Shown: positions 27,956 to 37,373 of the stretch, one piece after another
Position numbering within the stretch: the first letter of the stretch is position 1
Layout of the letters: each line of letters begins with the position of its first letter
Assembly (NCBI GenBank): GCA_019636235.1
Contig: JAHBXW010000023.1
Coordinates: forward strand, 23,844-87,843
Length of the DNA: 64,000 nucleotides
Reading direction: 5' to 3'
From: Planctomyces sp.
GTDB lineage: Bacteria > Planctomycetota > Planctomycetia > Planctomycetales > Planctomycetaceae
Made by a program: the position numbers and the translations under genes
Notes under the pieces: generated by a model
Seen by the model: the letters and a program-made list of their open reading frames with translations, nothing else
The model's database searches: none
What the model was told of the DNA's origin: nothing

Positions 27956-28657
27956 GTGCCCACCAACCATGAACGAGTCGCTGTCGCGCTCGATCTGCTG
28001 ACGCAGGGGCTGGCCCCCTTCGCGGAACAGCGTCTACAGGCCGTCCATCAGGATCGCTGGACCGCCGCGGCCAGCGCCAGTTTCCGGGACGACCGCAACC
28101 GGCTGACCGAGGACGGCCAGGGCCTCCGCTGGGACGCCCACGCCCTCTTGACCGTCATGTGGGACCAGTGGAACGCCGCCTTCCGCACCGATCTGGGGCA
28201 CGCGGAACGCAGCCTCGTCAGCGAGCTCCGCGAGTTCCGCAATCGCTGGGCCCATCAGAAGGATTTCGACTTCGACGACACCTACCGGATTCTGGACAGC
28301 GTGCGGCGGCTGCTGGCCGCGGCTCGATCGCCCTTGCTGCCCAGAATCCAGGAGCAGAAGCGCGACCTGATTGAAAGCTACGTGGCGGAGGAGGTGAACT
28401 CGCAGCTCAAGCAGGCTTCGTTCCGGCGCGGCCGCTGGTGGGTCATCGCCATTTACGCGCTGTGCTGCGGGGCCATCATCTACAACATGATCGACACGGG
28501 CCCGGCGTCGTTGTTCTTCGTATCAACCGTGCTGCTGGTGTTCATCTATCTGATTTACCAGCAGTACCGGCTCGACCCGCCCGTGCTGTACGGCCCGCAT
28601 GAATGCCCGCGCTGCCGGAAGATCATCTATCGCCGGGACTGTCCGTACTGCGCGTAG
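27956..28657 (+). CDS. Membrane-anchored Swt1-like HEPN-domain protein with C-terminal zinc ribbon
   Basis: A 233-residue protein. The GTG start at 27956 is fixed by AAGGAG at 27945-27950, five bases upstream; a longer open frame lies inside queG. Residues 1-125 resemble the Swt1-type HEPN domain, with ALDLLTQGLAPFAEQRL, WDQWNAAF and ERSLVSELREFRNRWAHQ. RNRWAH (95-100) fits the HEPN RNxxxH ribonuclease motif exactly. Two membrane helices follow (about 162-178 and 184-202), then CPRC (217-220) and CPYC (229-232), which can form a zinc ribbon. HEPN domains often act as RNases in toxin, defence or stress systems. The stop codon TAG is part of the adjoining repeat. Confidence 0.8.
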   Translation: MPTNHERVAVALDLLTQGLAPFAEQRLQAVHQDRWTAAASASFRDDRNRLTEDGQGLRWDAHALLTVMWDQWNAAFRTDLGHAERSLVSELREFRNRWAHQKDFDFDDTYRILDSVRRLLAAARSPLLPRIQEQKRDLIESYVAEEVNSQLKQASFRRGRWWVIAIYALCCGAIIYNMIDTGPASLFFVSTVLLVFIYLIYQQYRLDPPVLYGPHECPRCRKIIYRRDCPYCA

Positions 28658-28868
28658 GGTGGCGTTGAGCCTTCGAGGCGAGCCGACGATGACCCAACTT
28701 GAAGTGCCGCCAGCTGGGGACTGAAGTCTCCTTTCGACACAACAATTTGCACGTTGCAGTTGCCGTTTTGCAATTTGCAATGACCAATTGCTGATGACCA
28801 ACGACCAATCCCGGTCGCCCGACCACGCCCATCGCTGCGCGTTCCACCCATCGCCGCACACGGAAACT
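28654..28868. repeat. REP-like repeat, array B copy 1
   Basis: Starts GTAGGGTGGCGTTGAGCC and continues through GAGCCGACGATGACCCA. A TTGCAATTTGC-rich segment follows, then GACCAATTGCTGATGACCAA. Period to the next copy is 215 bases. The latter module is the reverse complement of the ATTGGTCATTGGTCATCGCA module in array A. The first bases supply the stop codon of the HEPN gene. Confidence 0.9.
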
Positions 28869-29073
28869 GTAGGGTGGCGTCGAGCCGGCGAGCCTTCGAG
28901 GCGAGCCGACGATGACCCACCTTGAACTGCCGCCTGCTGGGGACTGAAGTCTCCATTCGACACAACAATTTGCACTTTGCAATTGCCGTTTTGCAATTTG
29001 CAATGACCAATTGCTGATGACCAACGACCAATCCCCGGTCGCCCGGCCACGCTCGGCGGCCGGGCCGCACACG
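28869..29073. repeat. REP-like repeat, array B copy 2
   Basis: Second tandem copy, nearly identical over its first 170 bases (GTAGGGTGGCGTCGAGCC, ACTGAAGTCTCCATTCGACA, CAATTTGCAATGACCAATTG). It runs up to the stop codon of the GspK-like gene. As with array A, the two copies occupy the whole gap between converging genes. Confidence 0.9.
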
Positions 29074-32000
29074 TCACTTGATCAGCTTCCGGTAGATGAT
29101 GAACTTCCGGAAGTCGAAGTATCCCGGAATGTTGTCTGTTGGATCGGGGTCCGTATAGGCCTCTTCGATGCGCGTCATGTCGCAGACCATGAAGGCCCGC
29201 CGCAGCGGGATGTCCTCGGCCAGACCGCCGACCTGGACCTCGCCCGAGGCGGTCAACCGATGCGCCTCGAAGAACCCGACCGTCGTCCACACCATGAACA
29301 CATGGCTGCGGTTCGTCGTCCGGTTGTGAATCTTCGCCAGCAGCCGGTTGCGGGTGTGGAAGTCGACGCTGTTGGCCGTCAGGTCGCCTTCGCTCCGGGC
29401 CTCGAACAATCCGAAGTTGCTCGTATTGGCATCATCCAGCGGACGGAGCGCACGCAACAACGTATCGTCCAGGCTGGTGTCGCGCACCAGATCGTCCGAG
29501 TGCGTGCGGACATGGTTCAGCCCGCGGAATGGCTTGGAATGGACGCCCCCCGGGATCCGGACTTGAGGACTGGCGGTCAATAGCGGATCGACGCCGTCGC
29601 GCCGGGCCAGAAGGTTCGTGGCCACGACGTCATTGAACCAGCTGCGCGAATCATACCGGTCGACGACGGTCGGATAGCCCGTGCCCGGATCGACGGTCGC
29701 CAGCTGATCCGGATCGTCGACCAGCCCCTTCAGAACCGTCTCGTCGCGGATCGTGTTCAGATTGAGCCTGCCCGGAGTCCGACGTTGCCACTGCAACCGG
29801 TCCTCGACCGCCACTTCCGTCCGGTCCTGAACCGTCAGAAACTCCAGCAGGCGGTGCCAGCGGTTTCGATAATGCGCCGGAATGTCCGGAGCCAGCGAGT
29901 CATACGGCTCGCGGATCAGCGTGTCGTAAGGATTCAAAAACCGCACGGCGGCCGTGTACTGGCCATTCATCACTCCCCCTACAGTGACCAGGCCGGATGT
30001 CGCACCGCCGATTCGGAACCGGTTCGTGCCGAACGGCGTCAGCGTGTCCGGATCGACGGCCGTATTCCCCTGATGGCCATACAGGGGCAGCGACAGCAGC
30101 TCCATCACCGAGGAGTAATCGCGATTGAACACGGGTTCCCAGAAGTTGAACCGCGCGGTCGTCAGCGAATCGTTCGCCGCATGCAGATCGGCTTCGTTCA
30201 AGCCCCGCAGCGAATGATGCCGAATTCCAGTTCCTCCCGGATGAACCTGTTGCCGGATCGGCGAGAACGGCTCCGGGCGCTCGAAACTGGCGATTGGCCG
30301 CGGCGGCACGCCGGTGCCGACCTCGAAGGCTTCGCGAACCGCCGCCTGGGTGTCTCCGGACGGCTGGAAGTCGACGACGTCCGTGTCTGTGATCCGGATC
30401 CGGTCCGTCTCGATCCACAGCTCCGCGCCGCCGGAAAGCTGCTCGCCATGACCGAATGAGAACAGGTTCCGCCGACGCTGCAGGACGAGGTCGAAGTTCT
30501 TCACGGTCGAATCCCGACCGACAAGCGCCGCGCCCCCGGTCGCCGGATCGTTGGCCAGATAAGGAATCGTGACTTCATAAAACCCGTTGTGGCCAGGCCA
30601 CGTCAGGTCGACGCGCGCCTGCGGATCGGGCACTGGGTCGGCGCTCGACGCGACCGTGCTGTTCGAGATCGGCACGACGGTTTCCAGTTCGGCCCCGTTC
30701 TCGACGTCCGCATAGAAGTCGGCCGGCATCAGTTGTCCGTTGGCATTTACGGAGCCATCGTGACAACTGATCAGCAGGTTCTCGCCCGGATCAATGGCGA
30801 TGGAGTTCATCCCGGATGATCGAAACTCGACCGCCGCCTCGACGTTCACATCCCCCGGTCCGACCGGCATGTCCATGGGAACACGGACCAGCCGCCAGCG
30901 GTTGTCTCCCAGGCTCAACGGAAAGGGCGTGGCATTCCGCAGTTCGACATACAGGAACTGGTGTGCGGAATCGTCGTCCCGATGCATCGTCCGGTTCAGG
31001 TCGGCGGACTGGATCGGCTGATTGATCAGCATGACTTCGCTGAACGTCAACAGTTGCGATTCAACGCCATACGCGACGCGATCCGGATTGTTCCAGCCGT
31101 CGCTGAGATCGGCGTCGTATTCAAACCGCGTGATGCTCACGTCCCGGTCAAGCGCATCCACGAAATTGACGGCGAACTGGGCCATCTCGCGGACCTGGTC
31201 GTCCGTGTAAATCCCCGGAACCTTTGCGTAATCCGAACCGTCCTGGCCGCCTCCCAGCGTCCACAACAGCACGTAAATGTCCCGGGCCATCCGCTGCCGG
31301 TCATACCGCGCCCACCATTCCTGAGCGGCGCGCCCGGCGGGGGTGCCAGGATTGATGTCGCCGAATGCGGGGCCGTTCGTGGGGTTGGCCTCATAATCCG
31401 TCAATTGCGTGTGATCCACGTCCGGGACCGACACGCCCGTGTCTCCCTGCTCGAACACCGGATGCGGCGTCAGCGGCCGATAGACCGGGTTGCCGCTCGG
31501 ATCGAAATTCACCAACAGCTGATTGATGTTCAATCGGTGCTGGACGCGTTTCAGGAGGGCGTTGAAGTTGGGGGCATCATTGAACCCGCCGCTGCGAATC
31601 CGCGTCCACAGCAGCCGCCGCAATTCGTGCCGGAAAGGATCCTCATCCCCACCGACCACAGCCGCACCGAACATGGGCGGAAAATGAACGTCGCCCGCCG
31701 AATATGGGATGCCCATCAGGTCAGTTGCGCCTGTCCATTCGTTGAACTCCCACGCCCGCGGCGCGGCCGGATTTGGATAGGCGTGACTCACCTCCAGCCG
31801 GTCCCACGAGTCGGTCGTGAACCGCCGCCGGATGAGATCGGAATTCCCCGCGTCCCGAAATGCGAACGGCAGCAACTCCCGCAGCCGGGAATGCTCGCCT
31901 GTCAGACTGAAATCGGCGTTGGAGAGCTGCAGCCCCGCCATTTCCGCGGGCCGGAAGGGCATGTCGGCCACGTTGGGAAACCAGGAAGTCGCCGTGAATT

Positions 32001-33909
32001 CGCTGTCCTCGTCCACCAGATGGTTCTCGCCAATCGGCGCCTGCATGTCCAGAACGGGAGACATGGAGTAGGGCGCGATCAGATAATCCGTGACCTCGGA
32101 ATTCACTTCCGGGTCATGCCAGAAGCCACGGTAAATCGGCCACGCGCTGGGATTCAAATTCGGCAGCGGATCCGGCCCCAATCGCCGCACGGCTCCCATC
32201 CCGGGCGCTTCATCGCCCCCCACCAGATACCCGCTCCCGGGAAAAAGATTTCCCGTCGCGCCGTAGTCCAGCGGATGCACCATCGGAGGCACCGGCAGTC
32301 CGCCCAGCTTGGGCTCGAAATACGCATTTGACCCGCGCCCCAGGAACGACCCGTCGTCGTCGAGCCCCGTCGTTCCGGCCCGGGGATAGGCCGTGGACAA
32401 TCCGTCCAGATAATCCGCCATCAGTCCCGGCTCGCCGTACCGCCCAGGCTGAATCGAGCCGCCGTCTCCCGGTCGACGTCCCATCAGCAGAAACAAAAGT
32501 TCCATGTTCGCGGCCTGCAGCGACGTCGTCGCTTCCCCCCCCCAGTTCGTGACAAACGACTTCTGCGTCGCCAGCGCCGGAGCTTCGGCAGTTGCGGTCG
32601 TGGGATCGGCATCGCCAATCAACGCCCAGACAGGGTTGACCTCCGAGGGGCTCAGCCCCTGATTGGACTTCGACAGCGACTCTCCCAGCACCGCGCTCGA
32701 GAGCGTCTCGCCGATCGCCAGGCCGCGGTGGTTTCCATGCACATTGACATTCAGCAATCCATCCGCGTCGAGAATCTTCACCGCCACCAGCGGGACGACC
32801 TGGCGGCCGTCCGGCAGATCGATCATGGGCAGACCGAGATCCATCCAGATCGCGTCCGGGACGCCATCGCCGTCGGTGTCGACGTCCAGCTCATAAAGGT
32901 CGTCCATGCGGCCGCTGAGGACGCCCAGATCGTTGGCGACGCCATCGCCGTCGCGGTCGATGACAAATCGGAACGGGGGCAGGATCCGGTTTGTGTTGCC
33001 GCTTTGAGCCGGCGTCGCCACTCGCAAGAACCGATAGTTCGCATCGCGCAGCGTGCGCACGCCGGTTGGATCTTCAGGCCCAGGCGGACCCGCGACAAAT
33101 GTCGACGTTCGATGCAGGTAATGCGGCCGCAGCGATCGAGCGGCCGTATTGCTGATGGTCGTCGGCCCGATGTTCGTGAAATACTCGGTGAATCCCTCCG
33201 GGTGAGTGCTCCTCCAATTCACTTCCAGCTGCGGCCGAAAAAACGACGGAATAGTGACCCGACGTCCCCCGACCTGAGCATCATAAGCGAGGAACAAACT
33301 GTTGATGTCGGGATAGGTGATTCCAGCATTGGGACGATAGTTCGCGATATACGGGTACAATCCCATCGCGTCGATCGGATTGGGCTCAGTGTCCGGCCGG
33401 GCAGCCGGGCTGAAATTCAGCACCAGCGGGTTCGCGTTGTCGTCGAGAATCGCATCCGGCACGCCGTCGCCGTCGAAGTCAAAGTAGATATCATCGCCTG
33501 GAACATACACTCCGTCACTGTCGGGGTCGTCAAACGTCACCGTAATCCCCATCCCCGAATACAGCGCATCGTCCAGCGGCTGCAGGTTGGCGTTGATCGG
33601 CCCCACGATGTGCGACAGGATCGAATGCCGCCCGCCCCATAGGGCACTCGGCCCATAGGCGTCCCGCGTACCGACCAGCAGCTGTTCGTAGGCCTGGTCC
33701 AGCACCTCCTCGATCCGGACTTCGTAGTCCTCGGTCGACGCATAGCCCCGCGCGGCCATCTGCTCCTGGTTCGTCCACTGGTAAAAGAAGAACCCCAGGA
33801 ACGCCAGCGTCGCCAGCAGCGTCAGCGTGATGATGATCACCGCCCCGCCCGACCGTGGATGCGGCCGTAGCGCAGCGGGAGGCGTATTGAGTTTACGGGT
33901 GCGGAACAT
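29074..33909 (-). CDS. Giant GspK-like pseudopilin
   Basis: A 1611-residue protein with a single N-terminal hydrophobic helix after a G-A cleavage-like site (GGAVIIITLTLLATLAFLG). There is no glutamate at +5, as is usual for GspK and unlike the other pseudopilins of this operon. Ordinary GspK is about 300-350 residues, so this is some five times longer. Several calcium-type loops are visible (DPDSDGVYVPGDD, DFDGDGVPDA, DRDGDGVAND, DTDGDGVPDA). AGRLNLNTIRDETVLKGLVDD near the C-terminus recalls the helix-hairpin-helix of GspK. AGGAGG lies just upstream of the ATG at 33909. It is last in the pseudopilin operon and likely caps the fibre tip. Confidence 0.8.
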   Translation of the reverse strand: MFRTRKLNTPPAALRPHPRSGGAVIIITLTLLATLAFLGFFFYQWTNQEQMAARGYASTEDYEVRIEEVLDQAYEQLLVGTRDAYGPSALWGGRHSILSHIVGPINANLQPLDDALYSGMGITVTFDDPDSDGVYVPGDDIYFDFDGDGVPDAILDDNANPLVLNFSPAARPDTEPNPIDAMGLYPYIANYRPNAGITYPDINSLFLAYDAQVGGRRVTIPSFFRPQLEVNWRSTHPEGFTEYFTNIGPTTISNTAARSLRPHYLHRTSTFVAGPPGPEDPTGVRTLRDANYRFLRVATPAQSGNTNRILPPFRFVIDRDGDGVANDLGVLSGRMDDLYELDVDTDGDGVPDAIWMDLGLPMIDLPDGRQVVPLVAVKILDADGLLNVNVHGNHRGLAIGETLSSAVLGESLSKSNQGLSPSEVNPVWALIGDADPTTATAEAPALATQKSFVTNWGGEATTSLQAANMELLFLLMGRRPGDGGSIQPGRYGEPGLMADYLDGLSTAYPRAGTTGLDDDGSFLGRGSNAYFEPKLGGLPVPPMVHPLDYGATGNLFPGSGYLVGGDEAPGMGAVRRLGPDPLPNLNPSAWPIYRGFWHDPEVNSEVTDYLIAPYSMSPVLDMQAPIGENHLVDEDSEFTATSWFPNVADMPFRPAEMAGLQLSNADFSLTGEHSRLRELLPFAFRDAGNSDLIRRRFTTDSWDRLEVSHAYPNPAAPRAWEFNEWTGATDLMGIPYSAGDVHFPPMFGAAVVGGDEDPFRHELRRLLWTRIRSGGFNDAPNFNALLKRVQHRLNINQLLVNFDPSGNPVYRPLTPHPVFEQGDTGVSVPDVDHTQLTDYEANPTNGPAFGDINPGTPAGRAAQEWWARYDRQRMARDIYVLLWTLGGGQDGSDYAKVPGIYTDDQVREMAQFAVNFVDALDRDVSITRFEYDADLSDGWNNPDRVAYGVESQLLTFSEVMLINQPIQSADLNRTMHRDDDSAHQFLYVELRNATPFPLSLGDNRWRLVRVPMDMPVGPGDVNVEAAVEFRSSGMNSIAIDPGENLLISCHDGSVNANGQLMPADFYADVENGAELETVVPISNSTVASSADPVPDPQARVDLTWPGHNGFYEVTIPYLANDPATGGAALVGRDSTVKNFDLVLQRRRNLFSFGHGEQLSGGAELWIETDRIRITDTDVVDFQPSGDTQAAVREAFEVGTGVPPRPIASFERPEPFSPIRQQVHPGGTGIRHHSLRGLNEADLHAANDSLTTARFNFWEPVFNRDYSSVMELLSLPLYGHQGNTAVDPDTLTPFGTNRFRIGGATSGLVTVGGVMNGQYTAAVRFLNPYDTLIREPYDSLAPDIPAHYRNRWHRLLEFLTVQDRTEVAVEDRLQWQRRTPGRLNLNTIRDETVLKGLVDDPDQLATVDPGTGYPTVVDRYDSRSWFNDVVATNLLARRDGVDPLLTASPQVRIPGGVHSKPFRGLNHVRTHSDDLVRDTSLDDTLLRALRPLDDANTSNFGLFEARSEGDLTANSVDFHTRNRLLAKIHNRTTNRSHVFMVWTTVGFFEAHRLTASGEVQVGGLAEDIPLRRAFMVCDMTRIEEAYTDPDPTDNIPGYFDFRKFIIYRKLIK

Positions 33910-34023
33910 GAACTGTCCCTCCTGTGCCAGACGGAGCGGCCGCCGCGCGAATGCGCAGCCGCCGTCGCGTGCTGGTTCAATGTGGCGAATGGATCGCCGG
34001 ATGTGTCTTCAAGGCGGCCCGGA

Positions 34024-35880
34024 TCACTCCACGAAGGAATGCACGATCGTCATCTGCCGGGGAAGGTTGGCGCCGGGATCGCGATACCGGATCGTGATGC
34101 GGATCATCTGCAGGCCGATGCGGTTGTCGAAACACTTCCAGATCACGCCGCCGTCGACCAGCGTCTGCCCCGGCTCGCGCGGCCACTCCGGCTGGCGAAA
34201 GCCGGTGGCGTGCGTGCTCGGATCCGCCGGATTGAGGAAGCCGATGACAGCGTAGTAAAAGGTCGGGTCTGCCGGATCCAGAATTCCATTGCCATTGCGA
34301 TCGTCGTCCCCATCGTCGATGCCGTTCAGGTTGATGTCTTCGACGCCGGGAAAAAATAGTTGGCCGATCGGCACGCCGGCCAGCGGCGCCCAGTGTGCGG
34401 ATGTCGGCAGCGGGCCTGTTCCAGGATCAAAAACCACCGGAACCCGCAGCGGCGCGAACGGCGGATGGAACAAGCCGTCCATGTCCGCCACGCCGGAGGC
34501 CGCCAGCGGATGCCACGTGTCGAAGCAGCGGTTATCCGGAACGCCCAGCGCCCCGTATCCAGTGTTCTGCCGGCCGTGCGTCGGATTCCGGACTCCGGCA
34601 ATCGCCCGGAAGTAGCCCAAATCCGTCTCGTGTCCCAATTCCACCCACTGCGGCGGAAGCAGGTCGCGCACGCCATTGCCGTTCACATCTTCAAATCCAT
34701 CCAGCACGCCATTGCCATTGAGGTCCGGCTCCGAAAACCCATCGTCCCACACGTCGATCTCAAACGCCTCGACGCCGGACAGGATCAGGTCCTCCCCGGA
34801 ACGCGGGCCGTCCACAAAGGAATCGAGAGCGGCCGCGGGAGGCACATGCGACGCGCCCGGGTAGGCGAATCCGGGATTGGACGTTTCCTCGTGCGTGTAG
34901 CGGCCAATGAACCCATACGGCGCCGCAAACTCGATCGGCTGCCCGCTGTCGGGAAAATGTCCGAATCGGTGCTGCGGCACGGCGATTGGAAACGGCGTCG
35001 CCCCGATCGTGTTCTGCAGCGAATCGACGCCGTTGAACATCAGCCAGAATGTTTCTGGCGTGCCGTCGCCGTCCTCATCCCGGGCCCAGTTCCAGGTCGA
35101 GTAGTCGAAGTCGTTCCAGAAACTCCGCAGAGGCGCCGGCGTGGTGTAAGGCCCCACGAACAGGCGGTCATTGATGGTGTCTGGCGGAATCAGTTCCGCG
35201 CCGGTCGGACCGATGCCCGGCTGCGCGGAGAACCGAGACGGCGAAACCGGAGCCGTCGGTGTGGGAGGCTCCCGCAGCAGCAGCTGCCGACGATAAAGGT
35301 TTCCGTCTCGGACGAAATAGGCCACCTCCGCCGCAGGCGATTCTCCGATGCCGTTCCCGAACAAGCCGTCGTCGTATTCCGGCTGGTTCAGATCGGCCGC
35401 CCCGCCGACGATGGCCGCGCGACCCCGGAGGATGCCGGGCGTCGGGTCCCGGTCATTCACCCGCAGGTCGATCGTCCAGTGCAGGACGTTGTCCGACGGG
35501 TCGTGATGATTATTCTCAGAGAAGTACAGGAACCCCCGCTGGCGGGCCGCGTCGATCGGCCCGGTCGGCGTCAGCGGCACGAGCCCATAGACCCCCTTGA
35601 CGCGCGGCTGACGAAACGTCGCCTTCGCCAGGTCGCTGCGCAGCTGCGTATCGACCGCCCGGGCCTTCTGATCGTTCTGCGCCTGGGCCTGCTGGTTCCG
35701 CATCGACCCCACGGCCGTCCCGAAGATCTGTGCGAACAGCATCAGCATCAGCAGGACGAGCGCCGTGGCGACCAGCATTTCCACGAGCGTGAATCCGCGC
35801 GGCGGCCGGGGAATGAACCGGCCGGCGTCAGCGGGACGGCGGATGGCGTGAGGTCGATGGCGTCTCATGCGGGGCCTCAC
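34024..35880 (-). CDS. Prepilin-type protein, GspJ-like minor pseudopilin
   Basis: A 618-residue protein with a class III signal: basic leader, then PRGFTLVEMLVATALVLLML, giving cleavage before F and glutamate at +5. GspJ proteins are normally about 200 residues. The extra length contains hydrophilic domains with calcium-type loops (DLNGNGVLDGFED, DVNGNGVRD, DDDRNGNGILD). The GTG at 35880 overlaps the upstream stop (GTGA); an ATG at 35868 is also in frame. The position fourth after GspG, H and I matches the standard gspGHIJK order. Confidence 0.85.
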   Translation of the reverse strand: MRPRMRRHRPHAIRRPADAGRFIPRPPRGFTLVEMLVATALVLLMLMLFAQIFGTAVGSMRNQQAQAQNDQKARAVDTQLRSDLAKATFRQPRVKGVYGLVPLTPTGPIDAARQRGFLYFSENNHHDPSDNVLHWTIDLRVNDRDPTPGILRGRAAIVGGAADLNQPEYDDGLFGNGIGESPAAEVAYFVRDGNLYRRQLLLREPPTPTAPVSPSRFSAQPGIGPTGAELIPPDTINDRLFVGPYTTPAPLRSFWNDFDYSTWNWARDEDGDGTPETFWLMFNGVDSLQNTIGATPFPIAVPQHRFGHFPDSGQPIEFAAPYGFIGRYTHEETSNPGFAYPGASHVPPAAALDSFVDGPRSGEDLILSGVEAFEIDVWDDGFSEPDLNGNGVLDGFEDVNGNGVRDLLPPQWVELGHETDLGYFRAIAGVRNPTHGRQNTGYGALGVPDNRCFDTWHPLAASGVADMDGLFHPPFAPLRVPVVFDPGTGPLPTSAHWAPLAGVPIGQLFFPGVEDINLNGIDDGDDDRNGNGILDPADPTFYYAVIGFLNPADPSTHATGFRQPEWPREPGQTLVDGGVIWKCFDNRIGLQMIRITIRYRDPGANLPRQMTIVHSFVE

Positions 35881-37373
35881 AGTTCGAACAGCTCGATGAT
35901 CCCGCGCATCAGGATCGCCCGGCCGACCGACGCCGGCGCCGTGGGATCCAGCGTGCGGTGGGCGGTCGGAACGGGCCGGTTGACAGTCAGCAGCGCTGAT
36001 CCGTCGGTGCGATCAGAGACATCGACAATCCGGTACCACGTCGCATGGCGGGCATCGAGCAGGAAGTTGCCTGGCCGCAACAACGGATCCGGCTCGGCGG
36101 CGACGTCCCAATTCAAGCGGATTTGATCGGGGAAAATGATGCTCCACTGACCCGTCGCCGAAGTGTTCCCGAAGTTCGCGTCATACACATGTTCGTCGGC
36201 CGGGGAAAACGCCCGGTTGTAGAACACGGCGACGGTCGTATGCGTGTGTCCCTGCAGGTCCTTGTTGACCGTCGCCAGCCAGGAGTACCGGCGGGTGTAG
36301 GTTTCAATTCGCGCGGGGCCGTCGGCGACGAATCCCACGGGCAGCGGCTCGACCCAGCTGACGCTGTTGATCGTCGCGCCCGTGATGGGGCGGGTCATGA
36401 CCCGGCTGTCCTGCAGGCTGGTCAGAACGATGCGGTTGAAGCCTGAAACGTTCGACAGGTCGATCCCGGCAACGAATGTCGCGGTGGGAATGGCGTCGTT
36501 GGGCAGCGGATCGGCCAGCGTGCTGGTAAGCTCCACCGTCCAACTGTCGGGGCTGGCGATCAGTGATTCCGCGGCGGGGACCGTCGTCGCTCCTCCATTG
36601 AGGCGCAGGAGGTAGGGCGAGACGGCCAGCGCGGCCGTCGTCGGACGCGGCGGGACGCTGTTCGCCAGACCAGTCGTCCGTTCGACCTTGAATCCGAAGT
36701 CATTCGGGGAGGAGCCGGTCAGGAGGTCGGCGGTCTGATTGGCGTACACCGCCCAGCCCAGCGGATCGATCACATAGTTCCGGGCGCTGTACCAAGTCAC
36801 ATCGACTGGGGGCGATGTCGTCCGCAGCATGACGACGGGCGGACCTCCCGAGCCTGTCGGGTCGAACCAGGAAGTCCAAGCCGCCATGAAATCCTGGATT
36901 GGCGCCCCGGGCACGTTCGGCGCCTGCCAGTTCGGCTCGATGGAACCGCTGTCGCCCGCAGCGGTGCAGACAAACCAGACGTTCGGCTGTGGAGTCCGGC
37001 TGCCAGCCGGCCGCGTGGGGATGACAATCTGGTCAATTGCATAAGTCGTGTTCGGCTGCCATTCGCCGCGGAACTGCGGGTCCGTGACCGGCAGCCCCGG
37101 AATCGTCGAATGATTCCCGATATCAAACCGCACTTCCGGCAGCGCCGCGTCCTGAAAACTCGCCGACAGCACCTGCTCCGCGTTCTGACGCATCAGCCGC
37201 GCGTTCGTCAGCTGCGTCGCCTGGATCGAACGCAGCATCGAAATCGGAAACAGCGTGATGACCGACAGGATGCCCACGCCCATGATCAAGAGCGACATCA
37301 GCACTTCGGTCAGCGTCGCGCCGCTGCGACTCGCCGGGCGGCGGCCGGAGACGGGCAGTCGGCCGGATCTCAT
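35877..37373 (-). CDS. Prepilin-type protein, GspI/PilV-like minor pseudopilin
   Basis: A 498-residue protein starting at the ATG at 37373, which overlaps the previous gene's stop as ATGA. The N-terminal segment SRSGATLTEVLMSLLIMGVG has a G-A cleavage site with glutamate at +5, then a long hydrophobic helix. The following SMLRSIQATQLTNARLMRQN resembles PilV/GspI stalks. The rest is beta-rich and not recognised. Translation is coupled to genes on both sides. Confidence 0.85.
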   Translation of the reverse strand: MRSGRLPVSGRRPASRSGATLTEVLMSLLIMGVGILSVITLFPISMLRSIQATQLTNARLMRQNAEQVLSASFQDAALPEVRFDIGNHSTIPGLPVTDPQFRGEWQPNTTYAIDQIVIPTRPAGSRTPQPNVWFVCTAAGDSGSIEPNWQAPNVPGAPIQDFMAAWTSWFDPTGSGGPPVVMLRTTSPPVDVTWYSARNYVIDPLGWAVYANQTADLLTGSSPNDFGFKVERTTGLANSVPPRPTTAALAVSPYLLRLNGGATTVPAAESLIASPDSWTVELTSTLADPLPNDAIPTATFVAGIDLSNVSGFNRIVLTSLQDSRVMTRPITGATINSVSWVEPLPVGFVADGPARIETYTRRYSWLATVNKDLQGHTHTTVAVFYNRAFSPADEHVYDANFGNTSATGQWSIIFPDQIRLNWDVAAEPDPLLRPGNFLLDARHATWYRIVDVSDRTDGSALLTVNRPVPTAHRTLDPTAPASVGRAILMRGIIELFEL

